A stretch of 64,000 bases of DNA from Crossaster papposus (Eukaryota; Echinodermata; Asteroidea; Velatida; Solasteridae), in contig JBAIAA010000257.1 in the NCBI GenBank assembly GCA_037893245.1, forward strand, positions 248,001 to 312,000. Direction: 5' to 3'. Shown here in pieces: positions 46,478 through 59,400 of this stretch. Positions within the stretch are counted from its first letter, which is position 1, and each line of letters opens with the position of its first letter. A program made the position numbers and the translations under genes. Below the pieces are notes generated by a model. That model searched no databases. It worked only from the letters and a program-made list of their open reading frames with translations, and was not told where the DNA came from.

Positions 46478-46905
46478 GGGTGCGTTCCACTCAAGCGAAC
46501 GTTGCCAACGTAAGCGTTGTTCGCGTGAGTGGAACGCAATGTGCGCCAATTATGTTGGCAAACGTTAGCGAAAACGGCGAACGAAATTCCGAGCTGTTCG
46601 CTGTTTGCCAGTGACGTATTTTAAAGATGGCGAAGCGGTTAGCAGACGGCAGGGTTCTTTTCACGGTTTTGATTTACGTTTCATACTTTTCGTTATAAAC
46701 GGTGGATTGTTTTGAGCATTTACAGGGATCTTTTAAAGATAAATAATGAGTTGGACAAAAACGAACCGAACGATGTCACTTTCACTGGGCGCCGCCATTT
46801 TGAAAACGTAGTTTTTGAAATATCGTTCCACTTCAACTATTAACGCCAAACTCAAAACGTATGCGAACGTTCGCGCAAACAGTTCGCGTAAGTGGAATGC
46901 ACCCC
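46478..46905. mobile_element. GGGTGCGTTCCACT-type MITE, copy 1
   Basis: Left GGGGTGCGTTCCACTCAAGC, right AAGTGGAATGCACCCC; arms rich in GCGAACGTT. Interior ATGGCG and CATTTTGAAAACG blocks match, inverted, the copy at 58541-58894. Confidence 0.85.
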
Positions 46906-47339
46906 TGGATCAAAGGGGATCAGAAACGGGTATGAGGTACGGGATAGTTCTACACAATGTAGGCCTATTCCTCTTTTGTGTGTGTAATGTTGAAAAGAAT
47001 AATCCATCAAAGTCATGATAATTGTTTGGTTTGGCAAATTCGATGCACTGCATAGGCCTATGCCTCTGTTAGAGTGTGGTGCGTTTGGTATAACAAATAG
47101 AGGAAAAAAATCCTTCAGGTCTATGGTATAACCATGGAGGAATTAAGTCCTCCATGGTATAACCGTAAACCACGGAGCTATAAAAAGGATAACCATTGCC
47201 ATATGAAGGTATTTTGTGTATAACCATAAGATAACTTACAAACCGTTTAGGTTGTTTAATACATTTTGATTTTCTATTTGTGTTGCGCTATTCTTCTTGT
47301 ACTGGTCGGGTGGGAGCTACGGGTGTTCGTTTTTGTTTT

Positions 47340-47540
47340 GTGTGTTTACCGTACCAGGCAAACCAACCGGAAACTCCTCCCCGCCCGGGGCGCGTTGAGT
47401 TTTTGACGGCGGTTTTGTTGCTCAACGAGCGACGCACACCCCGCTATACCAATGCACCGGCACCGTACCCACCACGTGCAGCTAGCTCATTGACGCCGCG
47501 CGCGCCACTAGACGAACTAGCCGCTGACCGCCTGCGTGCG
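47340..47540. other. CpG-rich patch
   Basis: A 200-bp stretch with dense CpG in otherwise AT-rich DNA. It could be a promoter-like island or a GC-rich repeat; the 131-codon frame across it shows no recognisable domain. Confidence 0.3.
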
Positions 47541-47771
47541 TGGCATATTGCAGTTAACAGTTTACACATAGCTTCATGGTTTGCTATGGATTGCAGAACA
47601 TGTTTTACGTGTATTGTACATGCACATTATACTCCACATTGTGACGTTACGTTGCGTTGGTACCGACAACTGTGAATTGATGCTGACGAAAGGACAGACT
47701 TTGGACAAGTAAGTTGAGTTAGTTATAATAGGTTATTACTAGTTAATTGCCTAAAACTAAAAGGAGGGGAA

Positions 47772-49177
47772 GAATGTACTGGTAGTATCCTGACGCTACG
47801 TCAGCATTTGTGTAGGCTAGTGGTCGAGAAAATTGACACTAGTATTAGTATCACACAACATTATATTTCTCAACAAAATTTGAAATGTTCAGTTCCGGCC
47901 CCATGTTTACATTGTGGCCCTTCACCAGTCTTTCAAAACATGTCAAAAAAATTTGTCTCTAAATAAGTAGCTTGTAACATGGAGCTCAATAAGTGCCATA
48001 TGAGGTTTTCGGTAAATCTTTAAACTGTTCTATGGTGTAATTTCAAATCGAAATCACCATATGAGGTTTTCCGTAAATCTTTAAACTGTTCTATGGTGTA
48101 ATTTCAAATCGAAATCATCATTTGAATTTGTCTGATCGACAGCTTTGCGCGGTGTAGCATAATAATTTCAGACTCTATGAAATACGAACTCATTGGTATT
48201 GTTCCTTTATCAATGGTTTAACCAATAATAGGGGAAATGGGTCCGATGTTCACCGTAGTCTGATTTTTATATCACACCGGTTTGTAATGTTCTTGAGAAT
48301 AAGGTGCATTTTGTATGCTTATCGTCAATAGATGATAACATTTTGATCACTGACCGTAATATTCGTTTTGTTATCGACTCTATCAATCAAGGTTATTTCT
48401 AAGTAGTTTATAGTCTCAAGGAAACTCAAGTGGAATTCGAATCGCGTAGCGGACCGATACTTTTCCAAATAGGCTACTTGTTTATTACAAAAGCATTCCG
48501 AAGGACACTCTTTTCCCGACCGTTGACCAATTTTGAAGGCTGTCAGATCAGATCATCATGGTTGGATCATGCACACAAACCAAACATTCAGAATTATGTA
48601 CAATTTAATGAATACGGTCGATTCCGTCATAAATAAAAACATAGTGTGTATTGAATGAAGAGCACATGAAATTATTTGCACGGTTTTTATCCCCAAAGTG
48701 GTTGCCTATACTATACTAAGTTTTGATTATACTATACCAGTACTATTATTTATTAACACCTCGTGAAAATATTCCATCCGACTTGCAGAAGCTTATTATT
48801 TAGAACAGGAAATATAAGGGTGATATCCAATGATCCATCAGTCAAATGACCGGTTTTGTTTTTGTTTTTTAAATAAATCTTGCTACGAGTCGGACGAAAT
48901 CGTGTTTTGTGATCATGATGATGACTAAATATTTTGTTACTGCTTTTTCGAAAAGTGGTAAAACATCTTGCAAATTAACTTGTGTTTTTGTTTTGTTTTT
49001 TTATTAAATATATCACCTCAATGAAGGTCAATCAGTGCAAAGATGTTGAAAAGACAAGATTCTGGGAGTCGGGACTGAGAAACATTTCTAATTTTGTTAG
49101 AATTTTGTCAAAACATTCTCGACTCTCCATAGACTTTGTACACAACCGCTGACGTAGCGTAATTAGATACTACATTC
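47772..49177. mobile_element. 1.4-kb element with GACGCTACGTCAGC ends
   Basis: GAATGTACTGGTAGTATCCT plus GACGCTACGTCAGC at the left is mirrored by GCTGACGTAGCGTAATTAGA and TACTACATTC at the right. No transposase recognised. A partial relative with the same right end lies at 60296-60452. Contains the tandem duplication at 47998-48125. Confidence 0.6.
47998..48125. repeat. 63-bp tandem duplication
   Basis: Two near-identical copies of CATATGAGGTTTTCGGTAAA followed by CTTTAAACTGTTCTATGGTG. Confidence 0.9.
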
Positions 49178-49970
49178 TAAGTTTCTGAAAAGTGTAATAA
49201 TCCACCGAGCTGAAACATCGACATCGCATCGACAAAATAGGTTTGGAACATTCTTCGGGTTTTGAGTGGTGCGTGCATGTGTGTTTGCTATTTAAAGTCG
49301 AAGTCTGTCTTAAAAAATATATATTTTCTAAAAACTTAAAACCTATCAATAATTTCATGGAGCTATTAACCCATACAAAGGCTGTAGATGTCTGCTCCAA
49401 ATCATCACAGAAACACCATGAACACAAACACCACAAACATAATATAGTCATGATCTTTTCCCCTCGGGATTTGTGGCACATCCACCTGGCCCACCTGACA
49501 AGTGTCCAAACACCGTTTCATTTTCTAACTGTTTTGTCCCGTACGCATTTGGAACGGTTATTGACTTAACACCTAGCCAAGCGCCCGGGTGCTGCGGCCC
49601 GGAGACACCCCCGCGGGCCGTGGACGGTGGCCCCGGTGAGAACTGATCTGCCCCGTTAAAACCGGCTCGTTAAACTAGCAGCCGTCGCTCGCAAATTATT
49701 TTCTCTAAAGATATAAACACAGGTGTGTTGCACACTAGACTATGTGCATGAACAACATAAACAATCCACGTGGGATTATTACAAGAAAGGTAGTTCAATT
49801 CCTTCCTTTAAAAAAACAAAATGTGGCACTAGTATATCAACCCCACGTAATTTACGACGGACCCATCTAAACCGGAAACCAATGCGAAAAGGAAAACAAA
49901 ATAGCCGACAGGGTCATACATTTCAGCTAAACTTCAAAGCGCTAAAAGTAATTCAATTTTGCAGAGTCCC

Positions 49971-50153
49971 TGCAAGTTCATCACATACAAGTCCTTCACA
50001 AGTCTCAAGTCAAGTCGCTAGCTATCGGAATGAACTGCGTCATTCATTTGTCATTGTTTAACCAGTTATACCATCTTCCTTGCTCTATGGTTATACTTGC
50101 GACTGGCCTTATGAAAGAACTTGTGACTGACAGGGACTCGAATACAACTCTGC
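49971..50153. mobile_element. CTTGTGA foldback element, short copy
   Basis: GCAGAGTCCCTGCAAG at the left, CAGGGACTCGAATACAACTC at the right; contains only one CTTGTGACTGAC unit where 27748-28223 has a long array. Confidence 0.8.
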
Positions 50154-50733
50154 CATTTTGTTTTTAAAAACGAGCACACAATTTAGAAAATCAGTCTTAT
50201 AATCAGTCTTATTTTGTGGTGTAAAATGAATTTATAAAATGAATTTATAACAATGTAAGATTCATCGGTTAATGTGGTCTTTATAATTCCAGGCCGGAAA
50301 TAGCCTTGACGAATTCTGCACAGTCGCTGCAGGCCTGTGGTGGGCGCGACTAATATAGTAAAGGGAAATTAAAAGTCCCACGATGCCACAGGCCTGATTA
50401 CAACCTCGCGGGTTTGGAATGTTGACCATGCTCAGATAGCCTTGAATCAAGACCACGTGCATGGTTTAAACATCAGCATCTGGGACGTTCAAAATACCGC
50501 ACTTGTGTATTTTGGATGGAAGGGCTGTTATTTTAAATGAATCAAAATACGTGCCCTCCAATATCAAAACGGGGAAAGGAAACTCCAGAGCCTGCAAAGC
50601 ATCATACATTCACACATCGGCACAGCCATATTAACAAGGTAAGTTCGGTTGTCGACGATACATTGAAGTGATAAGATTCAGTCTTTATAATTATTCTCCA
50701 CCTCGTATTAACGGTTTCAGTGGATTGGGTTGC

Positions 50734-50735
<2 letters not shown>

Positions 50736-50769
<34 letters not shown>
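50736..50769. repeat. Homopolymer C tract (34)
   Basis: Longest C run in the window, followed by GCGGCCG. Confidence 0.8.
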
Positions 50770-50770
<1 letters not shown>

Positions 50771-50810
50771 CGGCCGACCATATACAAGTCATGTGCTAAT
50801 GTTATGATAA

Positions 50811-51255
50811 TGTGACCCGCTCCATCAAAATCAGGAATAAGTCTCAAAATGACTTTTTGAGGTATGCACATGGTGAGAAAGGGAATTTCATAAGCTTTCT
50901 ATTGATACCCATCCCAAGTGTGTATCTGTTTAGGTTAACGAGTTATGGTCTGATGAAGATGACAGGTGTATATTTATTTGCCGAATCCACATTCCGAGAA
51001 AAACAGCTTTGAAATAAACAAAATTGACCAAAATCATACGGACAGCGCACACAAATCCTCTTCATTTTCATCTTTATTGATCGTTTTTACATACAAGACA
51101 TTAATGACAATAATCTGTTATAACTACACTTCCTAAAAATACAATGTTCAGAAAAATCGACTTGGTCACGATTTTCACCAATGCCTTCACTTTAACGGCC
51201 GATTGCGTAAAACGGCCTCAGCGACTTATTCCTGATTACGATGGAGCGGGTCACA
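50811..51255. mobile_element. TGTGACCCGCTCCATC MITE, copy 3
   Basis: 445 bp, TGTGACCCGCTCCATCAAAA to inverted TGTGACCCGCTCCATCGTAA; closely similar to 41681-42096. Confidence 0.87.
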
Positions 51256-52780
51256 TAATTATACTATCGGCCGATCGGGACCAAGTAATGAATGGAATGT
51301 TAATTCTTGAAATTGCCCTTTAATATGCAGGTGGAATCGTACACATTTTGTAAATTTCAAAATGTCCTCGGACCCCGGCCAACCATTTTGTTTTGATTTG
51401 ACCTTTTCCTTCATAATTATCCACCCTCATTATACCTCATTTCACAAGGCTAACTAATAACTTTAAATCTAAAATCTAAAATTGGCATCAATCGACACAG
51501 AAACTATAGATTGTTTACGCACTGTTCAATTTTATCTCGTTAAAACCTCGTGAATTCTCGAACGGCCGAGACTGCTAACTCGCTGCAAATAAAACTCGAC
51601 CGCACGCTTCATTAAGTTCATTTATAGGCAACGCTGCGCCCTTACCTGACTGGCGTATACCAATTTCAAAATTACAATGTTGGACCATGCCTTCTTATTC
51701 CTCCATGGTTGGACTAGCAAGACATCGGTTTTTCGCCAATCACAACTTGTCTCCGTGAAAAGTATATATACCCAAGTCAAGTAAAAAGTCATAACATTTA
51801 CACCGATATAGGCCTACCACCACCCTCACTAACTAACCATCTCTCATAAGCCGATCTTTTATAACCCTGTGCTTATATTAAAATCAGGCATATTAATAGT
51901 TGCCCTCTTTCCCTCGATACAAACCGCGCCCTTGCTATGCCCCTACTGGAATTATTATAATACACGCGGCATAGCATAGCTAAGTGTTGTGTGTACATAC
52001 ATTGTACATGTATCATGTTTGACATTATCAAAGATTAGTCTAGCCATGGTCTAGCCAGTAGCCGTCTAAGATTGTCATTAGGCCGGCCCATCTGGCTCAT
52101 GTTGTCAACAAACGGAAGGCACGTTTACATTCCGCGTCATATTTCGTCTAGCAAGCTTGGAGTATTATACCCTTTACCAAACCATGTGAGCAATTTGCAA
52201 AACTTCGGCATTTTATCTATCGTCGCTATGCCGAACACCGCTATACCAAACATTCGGGGTATACCGACTGTACTACTGTCCTTGGCTCCCGATTTGTGTG
52301 TACACAAATTTCGAACATTGATGTTTAAACAAAAATGTCAACGGATTAACAGAGTCCAACGTCCTTATAGCTCTCGATTGTTTGTGTCCAAACATACTAA
52401 ACATTGTTGGTAAAAATGTGTCAACATGTTTTTTAAAAATCTACTGGGTATATCAAACGCTATTAAGACGTTTAGACCATATTTTTAAACGTTGAGGGCG
52501 CTGTGCAAACGGTATTGGGGGTATAATTAAAAGTGATTAGAAGATAATTCACGTCAGTTTACATATTCTTACAGCTCCAAAAATTAACATTTTTCAATAT
52601 CCCATTTTTAGATAAAAGTAATGTTACTAAACTACGTCATTAAACGTGATTTTACCTGTGTTGGGTACCCGGGAAATGGCGTCTTATAGCGCCCTCATGT
52701 GACCAGGGATATGGCGCATTCGCGAACGTCAAACGGCCGGTGCTTTGGGTGAAATAGTGACAGCACCTACCCAGGACATT
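51256..52780. other. No gene recognised
   Basis: Ordinary AT-rich intergenic sequence. A 113-codon frame at 52072-52413 shows no domain, no splice context and no compositional shift. Confidence 0.5.
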
Positions 52781-52799
52781 AAAACAAATCTTTCTTCAA

Positions 52800-52985
52800 A
52801 TCGGAGCAATGCTCCTCGCTACTTCAATTATTGTAGGCCAACTTTCAAACTTTCTCAGGACAAAGATACTGACAATTTGGGAGACCGCCAACACAGGGCA
52901 AGATAGCTTAGTTGGTATAGAGCGCCGGTCCGGTATTCTGGAGGTTGCAGGTTCAAGTCCCGCCTTGCCAATTTCTTTGTTCACT
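52800..52985 (+). mobile_element. tRNA-like repeat (probable SINE)
   Basis: 52905-52977 has a perfect A box TAGCTTAGTTGG, B box GGTTCAAGTCC and a six-pair acceptor stem GGCAAG/CTTGCC, but base 33 is C, a T-stem pair is mismatched and the acceptor is one base short. The same sequence with its 5' flank GACAATTTGGGAGA recurs at 25395-25560, so it is a dispersed tRNA-derived repeat rather than a working tRNA gene. Confidence 0.6.
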
Positions 52986-53439
52986 TTGACATTTCTCAGA
53001 GGACGTTCAAAACCGGTTCAGGGCTGGAAATGTGATCGTGATTTGATTTGGCCTTGCGGTGCTGGTCGTCGGCACCTTAATCCACAGAGAACCCGAAGGT
53101 TTAGACCCAGAACCCCCAACTCGAAAAACTCTCAAGACCTCGCGCAACATTCCGCTGGAGGACACGCCACTTTGAATTTTGGAGACAATAATACGTGTCC
53201 CAGACACACTTCACGTAGACGATAGACTTGATTTCAGGTCGGTGTTGAAGCGGTTGAGTTTCATTCAGAGGCCGGCGGCTGCGCTCGTAGACTACTAGAA
53301 CCATGCTGGAGAATTGCTATAATAACTACAGGCGCCAGGCCCGGGCGAACACGATTAGTACAGCAATTTTGGGTTCTGGAATTGTGCATGTTTGGAAATG
53401 ATGCAAACATTGAAGTACTATATTAAACTGTGAACCTTT

Positions 53440-53880
53440 CAGATCGGTAATTGTGTCCCCCTTAATAAAAGTGTTCGTGGGACACAGTTACCTAGGTAAA
53501 AGTGTCCCCCTGCCCAGTTAATTATGTCTCCCCTCCAGAGTCACGGACTGAAATTTAGGTCACAACGTGGACATTGTGTCCACGTTGCCTGGTAGAAATT
53601 GGGGGACTTAATATGACCACATGTACTATAGTACCATTGTGGAAAGATGCACGAAAACGGTCGAAAATATACTGTACTAAGTCTGTGCTAGACTTCAGCT
53701 GCAAGAGAGGGACAAATTACCGGGGGGGGGGGGGGGCATTTACCGTTAAACAGGGGGACTGAAATAACTGGACGGGAACAGATTTACCTAGACACATTTA
53801 CCAGTTCACAACCTGATAAATATGTCCGGTGGGTCACATTTATCAGGGGAGACATAATTACCTGCTACACCGGCGCGTAG
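53440..53880. repeat. GTGTCCCC-rich irregular repeat
   Basis: Motifs GTGTCCCCCT, GTTACCT or TTACC and GGGGGACT recur in both orientations, with an ACGTGGACATTGTGTCCACGT palindrome at about 53562 and a G run at 53721. No gene. Confidence 0.55.
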
Positions 53881-54059
53881 GGGCGATGGTCAAAACGCTG
53901 CCGTTCAACGACTTGAAGTCAAATCTATCCTCGATCGAACACCCACGTATAATATAACATATACCAGCCGGAATCTGAAAAATGATATTTCGTTGTTTAT
54001 AGTTCGCTTAGTGCTCGAGTTGAAACTTGAGCCGATAGCGGGATTCATCTTTCAACCCC

Positions 54060-55049
54060 CACGGACGGTTTTCCACGCGTGCCTATATATCGTCGGCGAA
54101 TGAGGGTATGAACTTCTAGTGAACTGTAACGTATACACACGATCCGTCATTTTGTTTGTCGCGCGCGCGGCGGCAAACAATATCGAGTCACTTTTCGCCC
54201 GGATTTAGTGGGTTTCGTCAGGGTTAGTTTGACAAGCCATACTTGAGCCCCCGCGAAGTCTGTCGTAAATCAGTCAAGATATGCAATTCACATCTGGGTA
54301 TATTGGTGTACATGTTGATTTTTTTAGGGATATGCTAGACACTTTTTCCACGCTCGTCACGTCAACTTGAACGCGGTGGGTCGGATGTGCAGTTTCTTTA
54401 CCGTGACGGTGCGTGGTGGGTGTGATGCGGGCCGAGACGTCTGCGTGGTGGACTCGTGGTGCGGTTTTGGTCCTGCTGTGACGCTCCACGCGTGAGGTGA
54501 GACTGATATTGATAAGCCTATCTTTTACGAAAATAGGGATTCAGTTCAAGAAAAAACGCCTGACTCCTGCTAGTCTATGCATAGACTGAGGTAGAGTATA
54601 TGGAATACCGTCTGTGTTGTCTGTCCAAATCCTGTAATTATTTATGCATGAACCGCCCGTTGACTTTGTAAATAAACACCACATAAATAAATAAACATCA
54701 CATATTTGTTTCGCAATACACAGACTATACCCTAACCCTATAGACGATGTGCCTCATGTTTACATCTGTATTCAGATGTGCCCGGCAGTATGCGCACGCA
54801 TCATGTTTTACATACATTTGGTTGAGAGATGACATCAGAGGTCACATAATTCCAAGTCGATCTGACCTGCGGCGTCACTCTTTAAGCAAATTTTATGTAA
54901 AACACGATGTGTGCGCATACTGCCGGGCACGTGTAAACACGCGACGTCAGAGGGCACATCGCCTATAGCCCCACTTCTAAGCAGCAACTGACCTCGTTGT
55001 ATGAGATCAGCTTTCATTCCTTGTCAATTGAATTCAATTTTGTATACAG
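54060..55049 (+). promoter_or_regulatory. Probable GASK1 upstream region
   Basis: Contains a TATA-like TATATATCG at about 54086, a CpG-rich tract (54150-54190), and a CpG-rich segment (54340-54495) ending in a donor-like GAGGTGAGA at 54494, which could be a non-coding first exon spliced to the acceptor at 55049. The presumed intron holds a 230-bp foldback repeat. All inferred. Confidence 0.3.
54738..54967. mobile_element. 230-bp foldback MITE upstream of GASK1
   Basis: TATAGACGATGTGCC at the left and GGGCACATCGCCTATA at the right; arms also pair GCCCGGCAGTATGCGCAC with its complement. Preceded by a telomere-like TACCCTAACCCTATAG. Confidence 0.85.
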
Positions 55050-56411
55050 ATGAGTATTTGGAAACCCAGTCGAACCCATCACCGCACGCGTCGGTTACGT
55101 CGCCTTCTCGCCTCGTCCTGGTGGCGATGGCTGCTTCTCCTCGTGCTCATCGCGTTCGTCGCCACCAACTCCCTGCTGTACCGGGGCATCAACCGGGCCA
55201 ACGCAGCGGACGCCGGTCGGTCACTAGACCCCCAGAGTCTCCCCGTCATCTCCATCGACTCGTGGCAGACCGACGGCGAGGACGTACTACCGGGCGGCGG
55301 TTGCCGCTGGGACCTGTATATCGATTCACCCCGGCAGTTTCGACGCTTGTCTGGGAATCAGCGGGATAAGAGTGACATTCAGACCGGGGCAAACAGAGCC
55401 GCAGCCCCGATGGTGAGGTACATCACACGCGGTAGCGACACCAACTCCAACGCGGACGAGAAACGGTTGAACAGCACGCATGCTAACACGAAGGGAGTGA
55501 GGGGAATGGGCCCGGGAGATTACACCAACAAACGGGTCAATGTCAAACAGGATTACCGGATATTAGTTGACAACAACCAAAAGGAACAAACGCTGATCAA
55601 GTTTAGAGGAAATCGGCAACAAGGTGAAATGACAGTCGCGAGAATACCAAAGAAATTAGTAAGCGTCCAGTCAGCTTTTAATCAGTCCAAATTATACCCC
55701 TCGCCAGTCAAACTAAAAAAACGCATATCGAAGGGAATGTTGTCCAGAAACCTTCATCGCTCCAAAAGGCGCGATGGGCGTGTCTTTAACCCAACTATTT
55801 CCACAGCCGGAGCGGGCGATTTGGAGCAAGGAAGTGTAGGATTAAACAGCCGACCGCCGTGGCTAAGCGAAAGAGACGCCGAGACACTGAGGCGCTTGGC
55901 AAACGACCCCGTCTCCAAATTTCAAACTTTTTCTTCCCAGCACGCCGGGAAACTCGGCCTGGGATTTCTCATCTACAAGTCAGACGACAAGTTTCGAGCC
56001 GCCGACCCCGTGGGTTACCGGCAAAACAACAGCAGGGCCACCACGGTCGATGCAGGCCCACGGTGTGGCGAGTCGGGCGTCATGTGCGCCGTGCTCTTCC
56101 CGCCATCCGAGATCCACCGAGTCGCCGCCTTCCACCTCGATCGGGTGTTCGGGTTCAACCGGACGCTGCCGACGATCTCCCGAAGGTTCCCCGAGGAGCT
56201 CCGCCGCCAGGTGGGGCTGCCTGTGGACGTAGCATGCCCGCTGATGTTGTACGAACCAGGCATGTACGTGGACGCGGAACTTGCCAAACTGACCAGGGCG
56301 CAACTGAGTGACTGTATATCTGGGGTCGAGAGTACAGAAGGGTTGGAATGGTGCAATAATGTTCTGACTGAAGACTGGGGTGCTGTGGCACTCTTTGACT
56401 TTCTGTTACAG
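55050..56411 (+). CDS. GASK1: GASK1 exon 1: membrane anchor, stem, first half of kinase-like domain
   Basis: 454 codons from ATG to LFDFLLQ, donor GTAGGT, phase 0. The unsplit frame would add about 20 unrelated residues to a stop at 56472; family comparison shows the splice is correct. NRT near residue 369 is a potential N-glycosylation site. Confidence 0.88.
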
Positions 56412-59400
56412 GTAGGTGCACTGAGCTCAACAGTTCGGAATACACGAACAAAGATGATGTCATGCACGGTGTAACAAGAATCTCTAGAACGAAGACGCAC
56501 GTGCAGGGCTGGGAAACAAATCGCTCGTTTAACACATTGCCATTTTCGCGGTTATATGATCGAGTCGCATCAAAATAATGTACATTGTGTTTCGCGAGTT
56601 CGGTCCAGATTTTAGCTCGTTATCCAGTAAGGCAATAGCAGTCTAATAAGTAAACCTATCCCCCTTTCTCTAGATTTACCACCGATTAGACTTCGGATGC
56701 TGCGGCCTTGACATTACCGAGCGGAGGCGTCGGTGCGGCCGGCCCGTGATGGGCGTAAGCCCGGCCGCCCATTCCCAGTGTCAGGTCGGCGCTAGCAACA
56801 TCGCCGACCGCGACCGTCAGGATATGATCGGGTGTAATTACCGTCTGTCCTCGGGGCGGACAGACCGACTCATTCTGGTCGAGAACCTGGTCGATCTGCT
56901 GCCTCCCGCCGATAAATTGGACCGGTGGATCCTTAGAGGAATCAACAGGTATTGTCGTGTGTTCAGATAGTTAGACTTGTATTTGAGCCCCTGCAACTCC
57001 TTTCACAAGTTCAATCACAAGTCCTTTCATAAGGCCAGTCTCAATTAACTGTTGGTTAAACAGTAACAAATAAAATGCCTTTATTAACAGTTCATTTGAA
57101 TAGCTAGTGACTGGACGAGAGTGAAGGACTTGTGATGAACTTGTACTTGTAGATACTCGATTACAATTACTCTGTTATTACCAAAATCTTCGAAAATGCA
57201 CAGGTGCAGGTATGACCAATTTACAATCTTTAATGGTATGACTTTTATTCAATCGTTATTGTGCGATTCATTGTGTTCACGAGCGAGCAGCGCTAGAGCT
57301 ATGATTTTCTCATTACAAGCAAAAACTTGGGTGTCACAGCTGTTTATGTTTAAACAGCTTTGCATTTTCCCCCTGAGCTCAATGTTGTTTTACCGCGTCT
57401 AGTTCAGACTCTTAACTTATACGTCTCAAAACTTCTATTAACTGCAGGCTCAAGGTCACGAATTACTACAATTTTTCTATAATGATGTCCCCGAGCAACA
57501 ACGCCCTTAGTGTCACGATATTGATAACAGAGTCTTGTAAGAGCTAGTGGACTAAGAATGTGCAATAAAACGAATCGCGCGTCATTTTCGTGACATCCAA
57601 ACGGATTAACATTGGCACAATTTGCACTCTTCTATCAAGTACCTATGGGATTGGTTGTCATCAATTTGTTGCCGTTTTTGCCCTCCGGCTTTTTTTGTTA
57701 CCATGGATACATTTTGTGTATCCCCAAGCATGACCCTTTGTGTGTGTTGGGGAGCAGGTGGTGATTATCTCGTTAATCCGAGAGGTCGGCATATGCGTGC
57801 ATAATCATTGGCCGTTTTCCAAACCACAGCTTATAGGCTCCGTGTTATGGCTCCATCACCATTGCTAAACTGTATACATGAACAAAGCCAAAATACAGAG
57901 CCGGGGTTTGGAAAACGGTCATGGTGTTGTCTGCGTATGTATTGAATTTGAAAAGTCTCTGATATTCGTTCTCAGGCGGGGTTGCCATGATTTTTTTTGT
58001 TTACGCCCCAGCTTCAAAACAAACAAAAGAATGGTCACAATCTCAGGTTTGTTTGTTTCGAAATGCGAGACTCGCACGATGTCATTCTTCAATGGCGAAT
58101 AAAATAAATGCTGTGCCAGCTATCCTTGTGGCCGGGCAGTGATAATTTTTTTCTGCAGGTAGGTTGGTACATTAGCCAATCAGAACACAGATGGTATTGA
58201 CGTCATCGATGATGTTAGAGTTGTCTGGGACAACCCTAACCCTATACCCTAACCCTAGTCAGATTCCAGACAACTCTAACATCATCGATGACGTCAAGAC
58301 CATTTGTGTTCTGATTGGCTAATAAATGTACACTATGTACCAACCTACCTGCAAAAACAATTATCGCAGCCGGGCAGCGAATACTTTTTTTCCCAAACCT
58401 AACTCGCAGATTTCATGAATTATTCAGTAGTTGCATTGATCACTGTACAACACTTAGGTTCTAGGTCTCTTTTTTCCCTTAAATTAAAAATAATTCAAAG
58501 ATATCAATTTGACTAGGAAAAACGAGGTGACCTATAGCAGGGGTGCGTTCCACTATCGCGAACGTTCGCCTACGTTTTGAGTTGGCGTTAGTTGGAACGA
58601 TAAGTGGAATGATATTTTTGAAACAACGTTTTCAAAATGGCGGCGCCCAGTGACAGTGAGATGCTTTTTGTGCAACTCATTATTTTTCTATAAAAGGTCC
58701 CTGTGACTGCTCAAAACAATTCACCGTTTATAACGAAAAGTATATGAAACATAAATCAAAACCGTGAAAAAAACACTGTCGGCTGTAACTTCTCCGCCAT
58801 CTTTAAAATACGTCACTGGCCAACAGCGAACAGCAAGCGAACAACGCTAACGTTGGCCAACGTTGGCAACGTTCGCTTGAGCCGAACGCACCCCTGGATT
58901 TGAACCAGGGATCTTTGATCCATCCCATACCACTATCCACTACACTACCGACAGCATCTGTTCTTTAAAATGATTTAATGTAACTAGTTAACTAAATAAC
59001 AACAATGCTGTGACGTCATGTTTTATTCCGATGAATAAACGTAACTTCTCATTCAAACTGCTGAATAATCTGCAAGATACGTTTGAGAAAAAAACCCATT
59101 TGCGGCCGAGCAGTTGCTTTGAACAATAGTCTCAAACGCGGGGACAGGAAAAGTTTACACGTATAAGAAAGGTGATATGATATATGTATAAGACGACAAA
59201 TGTATGTGGTTTATTTTGCCCAAACATGCTTTTAGTCGGACAGGAATTCAAAACAAATTCCCTTGTTGACTTTTAAATTGGACGTAACTTCGTTCCCGTT
59301 CAATCTCAGTGTCCAATGTCATGTTACCCAAGACTCCAGAATCAAAACAACTATGGATCTTTTCGTATGATATCTCTTTCAATAGTAAATAACATTGCTG

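Noticed and set aside
47280-47675. 131-codon open frame as a gene
   Set aside because: No recognisable domain and no splice or conservation evidence; open because of CpG-rich composition.
52905-52977. Functional tRNA gene
   Set aside because: Base 33 is not T, the T stem has a mismatch and the acceptor is one base short; a related copy exists at 25395.
45120-54000. Transmembrane and NPxY exons completing the LRP
   Set aside because: I scanned open frames on the + strand for a hydrophobic helix or NPxY with splice signals and found none, though a short exon could be missed.
55859-56311. 150-codon second frame inside GASK1
   Set aside because: Shadow of the GC-rich GASK1 coding sequence in another frame.
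56412-56474. Unspliced end of the GASK1 first exon (stop at 56472)
   Set aside because: LFDFLLQ followed by GTAGGT and the in-frame IYHRLDFGCC exon match the family; the read-through residues do not.
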